From Gordionus sp. m RMFG-2023 (taxonomy: Eukaryota > Nematomorpha > Gordioida > Chordodea > Parachordodidae), in the NCBI RefSeq assembly GCF_954871325.1, contig NC_088777.1:28435366-28499365 (forward strand): DNA of 64,000 nt. Reading direction: 5' to 3'. Positions 43,958-55,185 of this stretch are shown one piece after another (position 1 is the stretch's first letter; each line of letters starts with the position of its first letter). The notes below the pieces were generated by a model. That model was not told where the DNA came from. It did not search any database and worked only from the letters and a program-made list of their open reading frames with translations. The position numbers and the translations under genes were made by a program.

Positions 43958-45098
43958 TTTATCTATTATATCTTCAAAATTTATAAAATATTTAAAAATT
44001 TTTATAAAAAAAATGTTTATAACCGGAGCTAAATAATCTCATTTCCTGATATTAATGCTGGAAAATCTTATTATTTATGTTTAAAAGTGAAAAAAAATTT
44101 AAAAAAATAATATAACAAAACACGTTATTTTATAAAAGAGCGCCATCTATTTTTAAAAACAATATTTATTTTTTGATTTTTTAAATCGTAATAATTAAAA
44201 AACCCATGGCTGTCCTAAGTTTAAATTTTTTTTATGAATAGATATAAGGTTAGAGAATAAGAAAATATTAAATTTAAAAAAATTTGGAAAGCGAAACACC
44301 TGGAATTTTTATGTTTAAAATTTATAACGTAAATAAAAACCGTAAAATATTATTTCAAAAAAATCCTTAATATTTAATAAAAGGCCTTTAATAAAGTTAC
44401 AAACTGACATATAACTTATATTTTTAAAATCAATATTTTTTAACTTATCTCAATTTCAAAAAATCGTATTTTTCGAAAAAAGGTCATTTTTGGCACTTTG
44501 ATATTTCAGGAACTATGAGTACTAGGAGAAAATTTTGGATTCGATGCTTTCTAATGATATTCTCTCAGTATGCAAATTTTATCGAAATTACAAGGGTCGG
44601 GCCGAAAAGTTATCGATTTGGTATGGTATTACCCGCTAAGAGTATAATATAATAAATATTTTATATAACTTGATAGAATCTGATGTGTAAGGTTTTAACT
44701 AGTCCAAAATATAAATTTAAGAAATCGTTAATCTGGAAATTATCTCTCTAAATACTACCTTCAGTCTCATCATGGCTGGGGAGTGGCAAGTCTTTTGGCA
44801 ACTAACGGAGGTTTAAAAGGTTACCTCTGGTCTGGGACTAGAATAAGATCACCGTCTCCTCAACAGGGTGTTAAAACCACCTAAAGTGGTTGATGTCAGG
44901 AAGGGTATCGGATTGTAAAAACCTAGCTCCAAAATTTCCTAATGATTACAGCAAAGCAGGGATGTAAACCCTTCGACAAAAAAAAGGGTCCAGTTCCGGG
45001 TACAGGAATAAAATTTTAAAATGACCCGGGTCCAAGGAACATAAGAATAATGACTCAAAATAAGATTTTTTTTCATTCATTTATTATTATACATACAT

Positions 45099-45451
45099 TA
45101 GTGATCTGCAGGGCCTAATTTTTCAAGCTCGACCCGGCCCGAATTTTTTTAAAAAAAATTTACAGGCCCGGCTAGAATTTATTTAAATATAAAATTTAAT
45201 TTTTATAATTACTCAAAATAAATGATATATGTTATATGGCGTCTAATTTCTATAAATAAAATCTAATATTTAATTTTACATTAAAAATTCAACATAAAAT
45301 TAATAAATTTAGATATATTAAAAAATATTTCCTAAGCCCGACACGACCCGGCCCGAATTTTTATAAAAAAATTAGGCCCGGCCCAGCCCGAACCCGATTT
45401 ATTTTTAAAAAATAGGCCCGAGCCCGGCCCGAACACTTTTGCAGATCTCTA
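45099..45451. mobile_element. GC-patched MITE (TAGTGATCTGCA termini)
   Basis: The ends are TAGTGATCTGCA and TGCAGATCTCTA, with words CTCGACCCGGCCCG and GCCCGAGCCCGGCCCG inside both ends of an AT-rich core. Flanks ACATACAT and ATATACAT match at 6 of 8 positions. It is nested in the hAT at 44957-46733. Confidence 0.8.
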
Positions 45452-45599
45452 ATATACATATTCATAATTTACAAATGTAATTTATATTTTAAATGTTTTA
45501 TTCAATCGCGCATTTATAATATCTTCTAAAATATCATCCTTGAGATTTCCACGTAAATTAGACAATATATATTTCAAAATGAAAATTCACGTTCTACCC

Positions 45600-46269
45600 T
45601 TACCTAAAATAGATAGTTATCTTTATAAAATGTGTCGCCGGTACAGCTATGAAGATTCTAGATAAGATATATAATTCTGGTAGATAAGATATATAATTCT
45701 GGATATATTGAAGAATTTTCTTCCAGAATTTTAAAATATTTGTATCCTTATTTATTCTCTTAACTTCTGAGAACTTTTCTATTAAAGATACAATAGGCAT
45801 TTTTTGATCCTCCTTTCTATCTGATAATTTGATTTTTTTTTTCTATCTAAAAGTAAAATTTCAAGATCATCAATGTTGCTATCATAATTATTATTATCAC
45901 TACAAGCAGTAGGTATTGTGTATCTTCCTATATAGTGTAAATAATGGAGTTTTGCATGTGCCATAAATCCTTAAGATAGTCTTTAGCCATTTGTTTTGGC
46001 TCAATACCAAAACTTGATATCGAGGGTCTAAATATATAGAAGCGTATACAATACTATTTTGCAAATATTGTTGCTCTCAAATTTTCATGTTTTCTAATAT
46101 TTCGCATAAAAAGGACTGTAAATTTTTCTAAATCTAATCGGCATCTAATCCATATGCCGTAAAAATCAAATAAACATAATTGTTCTGATTGTAATCTTAA
46201 TATCGTTATTTTTAAAGGAACTAATACACTAGTAAGGTCCTTTATTTGGCACCAATCATCTTTCGACAA
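45600..46269 (-). pseudogene. hAT transposase remnant
   Basis: On the - strand, 46269-46054 reads DDWCQIKDLTSVLVPLKITI, a hAT helical-domain block (W..I..L...L.P...T). Then 45800-45600 reads NILKFWKKILQ and YLPELYILSRIFIAVPATHF, the start of the dimerisation domain (LKFW ... P.L..L......VPAT). The ER.FS motif that normally follows is missing. Stops separate the pieces. Confidence 0.75.
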
Positions 46270-47059
46270 AATGATTCACATGCTCCTTTAATAAAATCAT
46301 TACAGAAATCTTTCAAACTTAATCGTTCTAGCATCATACAAATTAAGGACAAGCGTGTTGTGCATTATCATTTAAATTAAAATATTATTACTTGTACTAC
46401 AAAATAATTCACTTTCAAAATAATCAACGTATTTCTATAATATAGCATATTAATAATTTTACATAATAAATTATTACCTACACTAGAAAATAATTTATAA
46501 TATCAATCTCTAAATAAAATGTAAATCCAGGAAAATTGAAAGAAAAACGGGAAGATAAAATAAATGATTCCACAAAAAAAGGTAATAAAATTTATATTAT
46601 ATTTTAAAAATATAATTTTATTTTTTTAAAATATTGATGACACCTAGAACCCTTGGACCCTCTGCTTTTAAAAACACTCCGAGTCCGGGTTTGGGTACAG
46701 CCAAAATACGAGGATTTAGGGTTCACATCCCTGCAGCAAAGCATGGGCGGGGTACAGTCCCAAGTATCCCGTGGGCCTCCTCATCCACCTACGACAAAAA
46801 GAAGTATGGGAAACCTGGTGGAACCATGATTCGTGAAAATGAAACATATGACGGTCATAAACGACCTGATAATAAGTGGAGAAACCAGTTCAGGGGATGG
46901 AGTAAAAGTTGCATGTTGGGAACATGACGGGAAGAGTGAGAAGTGATCGATGCACTGCATAGAAGGCGCATAGATCCAGATGGAAAGGTAATAGCGCTAG
47001 AATGATTGGCAGGACTAGTGAAAAGTATAATTTTTCTAGCAAGGAAGTAATGATGGTAA

Positions 47060-47560
47060 GCCTGGGGTTGGTGTATTGGTTGCAGAGAAATTGATGGATA
47101 AAGTAATTGAAAGGAGAAGATTAGATAACCAGATAATAATCAAGATGATGTTTGGTAGAAAGCTATGCAATATTATTTTAGCATATGTTCTTCAGATTGG
47201 AAGAAGTGAAGAAGAGAAAGATACATTTTGGAAAAGTCTATTGGAGGTGACATCAAAACTGACAAATGAAGAGGGAATTAACCTGGCTGGTGTTGAGGGA
47301 TTGTGTGGAGGATTTAGTTATGGGATGAGAAATCTGGAAGGGGAGAGAATTTTGTATTTTAGTGATGCTATGGATATGATTGTTTGTAATAGAATGTTTA
47401 AGAAAGAATCAGAGAAGCTGGTGACTTACAAGTCGGGTAGTGCTAAAAGTGCGGTGGAATATTGGTGAGGAAATGTGATAGAAACATAGTAAAAAATGTC
47501 AAAGTGATACCGGGAGAAGAATGTATTCATCAATTTAGACTAGTTATACGAGATCTCACT
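47060..47560 (+). pseudogene. LINE endonuclease domain remnant
   Basis: A long open stretch (47076-47468) reads VAEKLMDKVIE, KMMFGRKLCNIILAYVLQIG, GGFSYGMRNLEGERIL and FSDAMDMIVCNRMFKKES, ending KSGSAKSAVEYW. Usual family residues are ISAYAPQxG and DLNGHVG, so the catalytic DLNGH block is altered. Past the stop, VKVIPGEECIHQ continues in the next frame. It is an apurinic-type endonuclease of the LINE. Confidence 0.8.
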
Positions 47561-48179
47561 TTTAAAGGTGCCAGGATGTCTAAAAGAAAGTTGTGCAAGG
47601 CTGAAGATTTGAAAATTGAAGGTGAGTACTAGACGTCAATTCAATATGACATTGGCGATAAGAGAGGCGGAGGTGGCACTGACATCTGTGATAAATGACA
47701 AGTGGGACCATGAAGAAAGCTTGGGTGAGACAGCTGAGGAAGTATGTGGATGGACAAAAGGGCCACCTAGACAAAAGGAGACATGGTGGTAAAATCCGAA
47801 GGCAGCGAAAGCTGTAGACGAGAAACGGAAGTGTTTCAAAGAATGGTATAATAGTAAAGAAAATAGTGATAACGATATTTACAAGGTGGCGAAAAGAAAT
47901 GCCAATAAATTAATAGCGAAAGCGCAAGAAGAACAAAGGCAGGAGTTTGTTAAAGAAATGGAATGCACCGAAGGAATGGGAGATATGGTCAGTGGTCAAA
48001 GCAGATGGCAAAAAAGAGGCAGGATGGGGTAGGTGTTAAATGTTTGGAAATATGGAAGGAAAAATGATGATTGATAGTAGTTGTATTAAAAACACCTGGA
48101 AGATCTACATGGAAGGACTTTTGAACGAATAGAATGATTGGGATAATAATATTAGTTGTGCAAGGTTCAGGGTGTAAAT

Positions 48180-48960
48180 TTGTCAAGGACGAAATTAAGA
48201 GAGCATTGAAAAAGATAAAAAAAGATAAGGCAGCGGGTTTAACAAAAGTGATATTAGAATATTTGATGGTTCTGATGATTTAGAAAATTAAATGTAAATG
48301 AATTTAACCAATCTAACTGTCACAGAAGGAACTATTCCTGAGGATTGGAGAAGTATAATTATTCCAGTTAAGGGAAAAGGTGATTTTTAGATTGCGGGTC
48401 TTATAGAGTCATTAAACTCTTGGAACATGCAGTGAAAGTATTGAGAGGGTGTTAAAGAAGCGGATAAGGGAAAAAATGAAAGTTAATTAAATGCAGTTTG
48501 GCTTTACAACAGGGAAAGGCACAACAGATGCAATCTCTGTGGTGAGACAAATACAGGAGAAATATCTTGCAAAGGAAAAGAAACTGTATTATGCGTCTGT
48601 TGATTTGGAGAAGGCATTTGACAGAGTGCCGTGCAAGGTTGCTAGATGGCCCATGAGAAAATCTGGCGTGGAAGACTGGTTGGTTATGGCAGTGATGGCA
48701 ATGTTGTAGGAGCACAAACTGTCATACGGATATGAAGAGAGTGAAGGATCCATGATGAGTCCGTTACTATTTATCTTAGTAATGGATGTGGTGGCTAGAG
48801 AGATGCGTGATAGATTTCCTTGAGAGCGATTATATGCAGATAACTTTGTATTAATGGCAAACAGTGAGGAAGAATTGACGGATAAATTAGTAAATGGAAG
48901 ATGGCTATGGAAGCAAAGGACCTGAAAATGAATGTAGTAAAGACAAAGGTGATGATTGGT
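48180..48960 (+). pseudogene. LINE reverse-transcriptase remnant
   Basis: Blocks in order are KKDKAAGL-like residues (KAPGPDG equivalent), WRSIIIPVKGKG, MQFGFTTGKGTTDAISVVRQ, LYYASVDLEKAFDRVPCKVA, SPLLFILVMDVVARE, and a YADNFVLMAN-like stretch in place of YADDLVLMA. MNVVKTKVMIGGK follows. The catalytic aspartate pair is changed and several frame breaks occur. Confidence 0.8.
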
Positions 48961-49299
48961 GGGAAAATCTGAAGACGGAGGAATCCAGCAACAGGCCGTG
49001 TGGTGTATGTGGGTAAGGAGTTGCTAAAAATTTAATTCAATAACCAGGTGCCAGAAATGGGTGCATAAAAGATGTAGCGGGATAAAAGGAAGTATGATGT
49101 TAGCAAGAATGACCTCTAGTTGTAAAACGTGCATAAAAGGGGTACATAATACTGATAACGTAGAAAATGGTGGTTTGGATAATGGCAATTAATTAACTCT
49201 GGGAAAAGTGGAAAAGTTTTGCTATTTGGGTGATATGCTAAACACAGACGATGGCATAGATTATATGTTGTTGCAATGGCCAGACAAGTATGGAAGAAG

Positions 49300-49515
49300 T
49301 ATTGTTGCAAACGGTTCATTTTGAGCCGATTTTTAAAAGCGTCTAACTCAATATCTTAGCTAAAAAAATAATGCCTAAGGATAGAGATTTTAGATGTCTC
49401 GACCTTTGTTCCATCTATGAGCAAAATCATCAGGTTTGAGTAATATTTTTCTGGATAAAATATTGAGTTAGCCATTTTTAAAAATCGGCTCAAATAGAGC
49501 CGTTTAACAACACTA
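49300..49515. mobile_element. 216-bp hAT MITE with exact TSD, in the LINE
   Basis: It is the same family as 649-868: TATTGTTGCAAACGG at the left, GAGCCGTTTAACAACACTA at the right, with AATCGGCTCAAAT near the right end. Exact duplications GGAAGAAG flank it (49292-49299, 49516-49523). Confidence 0.92.
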
Positions 49516-49547
49516 GGAAGAAGTTCAGAGAGATGTTGTCATTCTAA

Positions 49548-50273
49548 TAGATATGTACCAATATTTCACCTATTTTAAAATATTGGTTATCGGCAAATAT
49601 TATAAAATTTTCCGATCCGATCAAATACAAAATGGCGTTTTTAACAAAAATAAAATATTATAAAATTTAAAAAAAAAGTAATATCTAAAAACCATTTATT
49701 TTTATAAATAAAATCGAAATCCATTTTTAAGTTTAATTTTTTTAATAGTAATAATTAGTTAATAAACATTCTGCCATATTGTTATATTTTTTGCATTCTG
49801 TTTATAAAAGTGTGCAATAATCTCTTAGAATCTGTTTTTAGTGAAGCTAGTGATATGGTCCCCATCACCGCAGACTGACCTCTGATTGGAAATTTTGGTA
49901 TTTTTAAAAAGAAATCTTAGATATATTAATTTAAATATTTATTTCAAATTTTATAATATATTTGCTTATTATGTAAATAGATTAATGTTATTACTTATTA
50001 CATAAATAAGTAATTTTTTAATAAAAATATAATATATTCTTTTAGAATTGCAAATGAATTGAATATAAACTAAACTGATCATTATAATATATTTAAATGA
50101 CATGTTATGGTATAGTTAAATTATAGATTTTATACTAATAAAAAGTATATTAAAAATTAAAACCATTGGTAACTTTACAGAATACAAAATTAGATAAGAT
50201 ATCGGATCGGTAATCGGCCGGTATCAATTTAATATCAGATCAGCCTCCAAAAAGTGGTATCGGTACACCCCTA
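49548..50273. mobile_element. hAT MITE, TAGGGGTGTACCGATA-like termini, in the LINE
   Basis: The left end TAGATATGTACCAATA and the right-end inverse TAGGGGTGTACCGATACC are imperfect inverted repeats. Flanks CATTCTAA and TATTCTAA match at 7 of 8 positions. The 726-bp AT-rich interior includes GGTTATCGGCAAATAT and its inverse. No coding sequence was recognised. Confidence 0.82.
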
Positions 50274-50339
50274 TATTCTAACAAATAAAAAAGTCTCTCT
50301 GAAGTTAAAGGAGAAAGTTCATGTAATCTGTGTGAAGAG

Positions 50340-50735
50340 TTGTATAGTTTATGCAGAGAAACATGGGCAATGAAAGTGGTACATGAAGCCAAATTGGAAA
50401 GAACAGAGATGAGGGAAGTGTGGGGTATCTCTAAGAGAGAAAGAAACTACCAAGGAGGAGAAAGAATTAGAAATGATTGGAGTGGTTGCGAAAAAAGACT
50501 AAGATGGTTTGGGCATGTGGAACGTAAGACAAAAGATAACTGGCTAAAGGGATGAACCTTGAGGGAAGTAGGAGGAGAAATAAAGAAAGGCCCAAGATGA
50601 CGTGGATAAGTGATAGCAGCGGATATGAGAAAGATAAATTTTAGAAATACTGATGCTCAGGACCATCAAAAATGGAAAAGAAAAATCAGAGGGAAAACTG
50701 TCAAATCTGGGTAAACTGAAAATTGCCATTAAACG
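50340..50735 (+). pseudogene. LINE C-terminal domain remnant
   Basis: It reads ETWAMKVVHEAKLERTEMRE, then RLRWFGHVERKTKDNWLK, a stop, and ADMRKINFRNTDAQDHQKW. This is the carboxyl end of the LINE protein. The same region forms the truncated stub at 24216-24393. Confidence 0.8.
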
Positions 50736-50849
50736 GAGAAGTTAATTTGGAAATTATGTAAATGAATGAATGACATGTGTAAGATTATGTTATATATGTT
50801 CAAGTAATATCTAAAAAGAAATAGCTCATTAGCAATTATATTACCTGAG

Positions 50850-53064
50850 ATCCTTTTTTTTTCTCTTTAGCTTTCACCTTTTCTGGTGGTAAGCTCCTTC
50901 AATATCTCTCTCCACTTTATGTTATTCATACTATCTCTTTTATCTAATTTATATTTCTTCATATTGGTTCTAACTTTATGGCCCAATTGAAGTTTTGGCC
51001 TTCCTCTTTTATGTTTGCCCATCACTTCCAAACTCAACCTTATTTCCTATGTAGTTCATAGGCCTTCTCATTGTGTGCTCATACCACCTAAGTCTGTTTA
51101 CCATTATCTTAGTCTTGATGGGCACTACTTTTAAACTTCCTAGTTTTCTTGTACTTCGCACCTTATCCTTTCTTGTTACCCCAGCAATCATCCTCAGCAT
51201 TCTAATCTCCATAGTTTATAGACTTCTCTCGTCTGATTCTTTGGTTAGCCATGTTTCCGAACTATATAGAATAGTTGGTTGTACTATGGAACTGTAAATT
51301 TTTCCCTTCAATTTGTGTGGGATTCTTTTGTCAAAGAGCACTCCAGATAAAGATCTCCACTTTAACCACCCTTGATTAATTTAACTCTTTATCTCTTTCT
51401 CTATTGTGCCGTTTGTTTATATAGTGGAGCCCAAATATTTGCTTTTTCAATTGTCGATATCTGCCATTCATTTATATCAATGCTCTCTTTTTAATCTCCT
51501 CCTATCACCATATACTCCGTCTTTTCTGTATTTACTTTTAGTCCATGCTTTTCTAGGATATTTATCCAACTCACTAATCTTTCTTTCATTTCATCCTTGG
51601 ATTCGGCAAGTATCACAATATCATCTCCAAATATCATATTCCACGGGACTGTTTATGGTATAGACTGTGCTAATACATCTATTACTGTTTTGAAGAGAAG
51701 TGGGCGGAGAGCCGACCCTTGATGAACTCCCTCGGCTATTGTGAAGCCTGCTGAAGTACCAGTTGTTATACGGACCATTGTTGTATGGCCCATATACATA
51801 TATATCCTATATTATTCTTATATATTTTTTTCAGGAACCTTTTTGTGGCGTAGCGCCCACCAGATAAGTTTTCTTGGGATTCTATCAAAAAGACTATGAG
51901 AGCTTTTTGTTCTTTTCCCTGTATTTTTCACTCAATTGCCTAATTGCATGGGTTGCATCAGTTGTTGATCTTCCAGGCATAAAGCCAAACTGAGTCTCTC
52001 CTATTTCGATTATGTCTCTTAACCTTTTTTCTATTATTTTTTTGTAGAGTTTAAGATAGTGTGACATTAGTTTTATGCCACTGTAATTTTGACAATTGTG
52101 TGGATCCCCTTTATTTTTGAAAATAGGAACTAGATAGCTCTGCTTCCATTTTTGAGGAATCTCTTCATTTCCCAGTATTTTATTGTAAAGATTTGTGAGG
52201 AGATGTATTCCATCATCTCTTAGTGCTTTAAGGCTTTCTATTGGAATATCATCTGGACCCCTATCTTTGTTGTTTTTCATATGCTTGAGGCATGTGATTA
52301 TTTCTTGTTCTGTTATTGGTTGTATAAGGTTTTGACATGGGGAGTGTTCATCTAGATGTAGTATGTGGGGATTAAAGTTGAGAAGCTCCTGAAAATATTC
52401 CTTCCATCTATTCATTATTTCTTTTTCCTTTATTATCAATTTCCCATCTTTATTTTTGATTACTTTTGGAGCTCCGTTTATATCCCTAGAATTTTTTTCT
52501 CTCTGTTTGGCTAATCTGTATATTTTATTTTGCTTTTCTTTAATATAGTTCTTCATACATGTCATCGTATGCCCTAGTAGCCACCGCCTTTGTACTCTTA
52601 GATTTTTTGTAATTTGTCTTGTCATCTGGGTTTTTGGATTTGTACCATATTTTATATAGGGCTTTTTTCTCCTGTATAGTGGTTTGTACTTCTACATTCC
52701 ACCACCATAGTTCTTTGTATGATTTGTTGTCTCCCCTTGTCAAGCCTAGTGTCGATTTGGCAGTGTCTATTAATCTGGATGAAAGGTCTGTCCACATTTT
52801 TTCACTGACTTGTGAGGAATCTATTGTTTCAATGTTTGCTTTAATTGCAAAGGCATCTCTCATTGATTTTAATCTACCCCATTTGATGCATAGTTCAAGT
52901 TTTATCTTGTTTTGAGTGGATTTATCTGTGATGTGTAAATCCATGACTAGTAGTTTGTGTTGTGTGGCAATATCTTCTCCTGGGATGACTTTGCAGTTTA
53001 TTACATCTTTTAATCTTCTGCAAGAGATAAGCATGTAATCTATATGGGTTTTCCTTGTACCTTC
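50850..53064 (-). mobile_element. second LINE (- strand), RT and C-terminal part
   Basis: On the - strand, 53034-52540 carries the end of the endonuclease (CKVIPGEDIATQHKLLVMDL) and a linker. Then 52625-51894 carries RT blocks MKNNKDRGPDDIPIESLK, WKQSYLVPIFKNKGDP and ETQFGFMPGRSTTDATHAIR. Beyond a break come GVHQGSALRPLLF and GDDIVILAESKDEM (51700-51600), then EIRMLRMIAGVTRKDKVRST and NRLRWYEHTMRRPMN (51212-51009). The 3' end is near 50850. Stops and frame shifts are present. Its 5' continuation is at 59069-59240, beyond an LTR element. Confidence 0.85.
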
Positions 53065-53218
53065 TGTAATAAATTAATAAATGATTATTTATGTATATTG
53101 TATATTAAAAACAGAATCGAACATTCGAAAAATAATAAATAAAAATTTGATTACAAAAATAAATTGAAATATAAATCAGTGGTCGTATTGTTTATAATTA
53201 GTAGTTGGTATTACTACA
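53065..53218 (+). repeat. 5' LTR of the gypsy element
   Basis: 154 bp, TGTAATAAATT ... GGTATTACTACA. A primer-binding-site-like TGGCGACGATAAATGG follows after two bases. The tRNA primer was not assigned. Confidence 0.92.
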
Positions 53219-53219
53219 A

Positions 53220-55185
53220 ATGGCGACGATAAATGGAGAAAATAATTCCTTAAATGGAGATAATAATTCCTTAAATGGAGAAAATAATTCCTTAAATGGA
53301 GATTCAAAAAAAATAGCCGATTTATCTACGATTAAATTTGATAAATTCGAGTTGGATACTTCTATCCACAGATATTTTTCTCAATGGGAAGCCAGTTTTC
53401 GGTTAAAAAACGTAAGCCCATCTGAATGTCAATATAAAGATATATTTTTAACATTTTTTGGCAATAAGAATATTGAGTTGGTGGACCGTTTTTGTTATCC
53501 TGATTCGATCGAAACTTTATCTTTTAAGGAAATTAAGTCAATATGTTTTAAACTAATTAAACCGACGTCAACAGCTTTTGCTTCTAGATTTGATTTCGTT
53601 AGATTACGGAGAACAACTGAAACCATAACTGAATTTGCAGATAAAATTAGAACAATTGGCAAGCGTTGTCATTATCTTAATGATATTGACGAGCGTTTAC
53701 GTGATCAGTTTATGGTTGGCATGGAAATACCGGGATTGGAAAGAGATCTTAGAGCTCTATATCCCGACGGTCTTGATAGAGATAATAATGTACTGACTTT
53801 TCAATTTATTCTTGATCTGGCATTAGCTTCTGAGCGAGCAGATAAAGAAATGGCAAATAAAAATATGCCAGTTGTTAATAAGATAAATGTTAATAACAAA
53901 AGAAATGATAATGATAATAATTATAAACATCCAATAAAAACGACGACTACAATTGATAAAGGCTATAATAAAGTCAAGTATAATAATACATTTGATAAAG
54001 AGAATAATAAATACAAATATAATAATGATAAAGATTATAATAAACTTAAATGTTATAAATGTGGTTTTATTCATAACGGAGAAGTGAGATGTCCAGCTAC
54101 AAATGCGGCATGTAATAAATGTAAAAAAATTGGTCATTTTGCAGTTTGCTGTAAATCAAAGAATTTAAATTATATAAGAGTGTCATCAAGTGATTCTATT
54201 CATAATATTTGGAAGATTCAACAAAATCGAGAGAATCGAGCAAAACTAACTGCAGAGATAAATGGGTTAGATGTTGAATTTGATTTTGACACTGGTGCAC
54301 AAGCGTCATTGATAGGAATTGATATATGGACAAGTATTGGGCGACCAAAAATTAGGCCAACCAGTCCATTGACTGCATATGGTGATCATCCGTTAGACGT
54401 TAAGGGCGAGACCCAAGTCAATGTTAGAATTGGATCACAGACAAGGACTCTACCAGTGGTAATAATGAATACAACTGGGGTGCCTCTTTTCGGATTACCA
54501 TGGATTATAGCATTCAATTTAGAAATGCCTCGTCAGGTTATGATTAAACAAGTACGCAATTTGGTCAACAATATTGAAAAAGAAAAATGTTGCATAACAC
54601 TAGATTCTAGAATTCGAGATTTGATTAATAAACATCAAGAAATTTTTGATGATAAGATGGGACATATACGTGATTTTGCAGTGCGAATACATTTAAAGGA
54701 TACCGCTGTACCAAGATCGTTTCCAGCCCATAGGGTACCATTTCCACTTCGCAAAGCAATTGAAATGGAATTAGACCGATTAGTAGCTGCAGGAATTATT
54801 GAAAAGATTGATTCGACTATAACCAGGGTACAGTGGTCAACGCCAACCGTAAATGTGCGCAAGAGTAATGGCGATATTCGAATTTGTGCTGATTTCAAAG
54901 TTACACTCAATCCGTGTTTATTATATGACCATCATGTTATTCCTACCTTAGACGATTTATTAGAGAAAATCCAAGGTGGTGATAAATTTACCGTGATAGA
55001 TCTGAAAGATGCGTATTTACAGATGGAAGTAGAATTGGAATCCCAGGAACTACTAACGATAGTGACTCATAAGGGCTATTTCCGTTACCGACGATTGCCA
55101 TTTGGATTGGCAAGTGCACCAACTATATTTCAAAGATATATGGATGAGTTACTAAAAGATTGCCAAATGACTGGTGTCTATTTAG
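53220..55185 (+). mobile_element. gypsy internal region: gag, protease, first part of RT
   Basis: Domains in order are an N-terminal Asn-rich repeat (NGENNSLNG units), the gag capsid-like region, zinc knuckles (second one CNKCKKIGHFAVCC), a protease active site of DTGA type near 54290, and RT fingers/palm with RICADFK and DLKDAYLQM. It is treated as a fossil part and is bounded on the right by the hAT insertion. Confidence 0.9.

Larger units (their letters stand above)
38318..44634 (+). mobile_element. 6.3-kb long-TIR (Sola-like) DNA transposon
   Basis: The left end GGCGAATTCCATACCAAATC and the right end GATTTGGTATGGTATTACCC are inverted and share the terminus pattern of the copies at 16974 and 32639. 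The terminal repeats run about 500-600 bp and include AGATGGCGCTC and its inverse. Transposase pieces lie on the + strand at 41600-42843 and 43296-43957. A piggyBac element (39248-41529) and a GC-headed repeat (42850-43293) are inserted in it. The 4-bp target duplication is not preserved. Confidence 0.85.
44957..46733 (-). mobile_element. hAT (CAGGGATGTAAACCC termini) inserted in the LINE
   Basis: It starts CAGGGATGTAAACCC and ends GGGTTCACATCCCTG, flanked by exact 8-bp duplications CAGCAAAG (44949-44956, 46734-46741). The interrupted LINE sequence continues directly across. Transposase remnants are on the - strand at 45600-46269. A MITE (45099-45451) is nested inside. Confidence 0.92.
44760..50775 (+). 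mobile_element. LINE (RTE-like, endonuclease plus RT), full span but decayed
   Basis: The start region (GGTGTTAAAACCACC ... GTCAGGAAGGGTATCGG) is typical of the 5' part of a widespread invertebrate LINE often annotated as craniofacial development protein 2-like. Next come endonuclease blocks (46950-47560), RT blocks (48180-48960), the C-terminal RWFGHVERK block (50450-50550) and a tail of ATGA repeats (50757-50773). Three hAT insertions with TSDs interrupt it: 44957-46733, 49300-49515 and 49548-50273. Many stops and frame changes are present. Confidence 0.85.

Noticed and set aside
53823-54910. Minus-strand open frames within the gypsy element
   Set aside because: They are antisense shadows of the gag-pol region.
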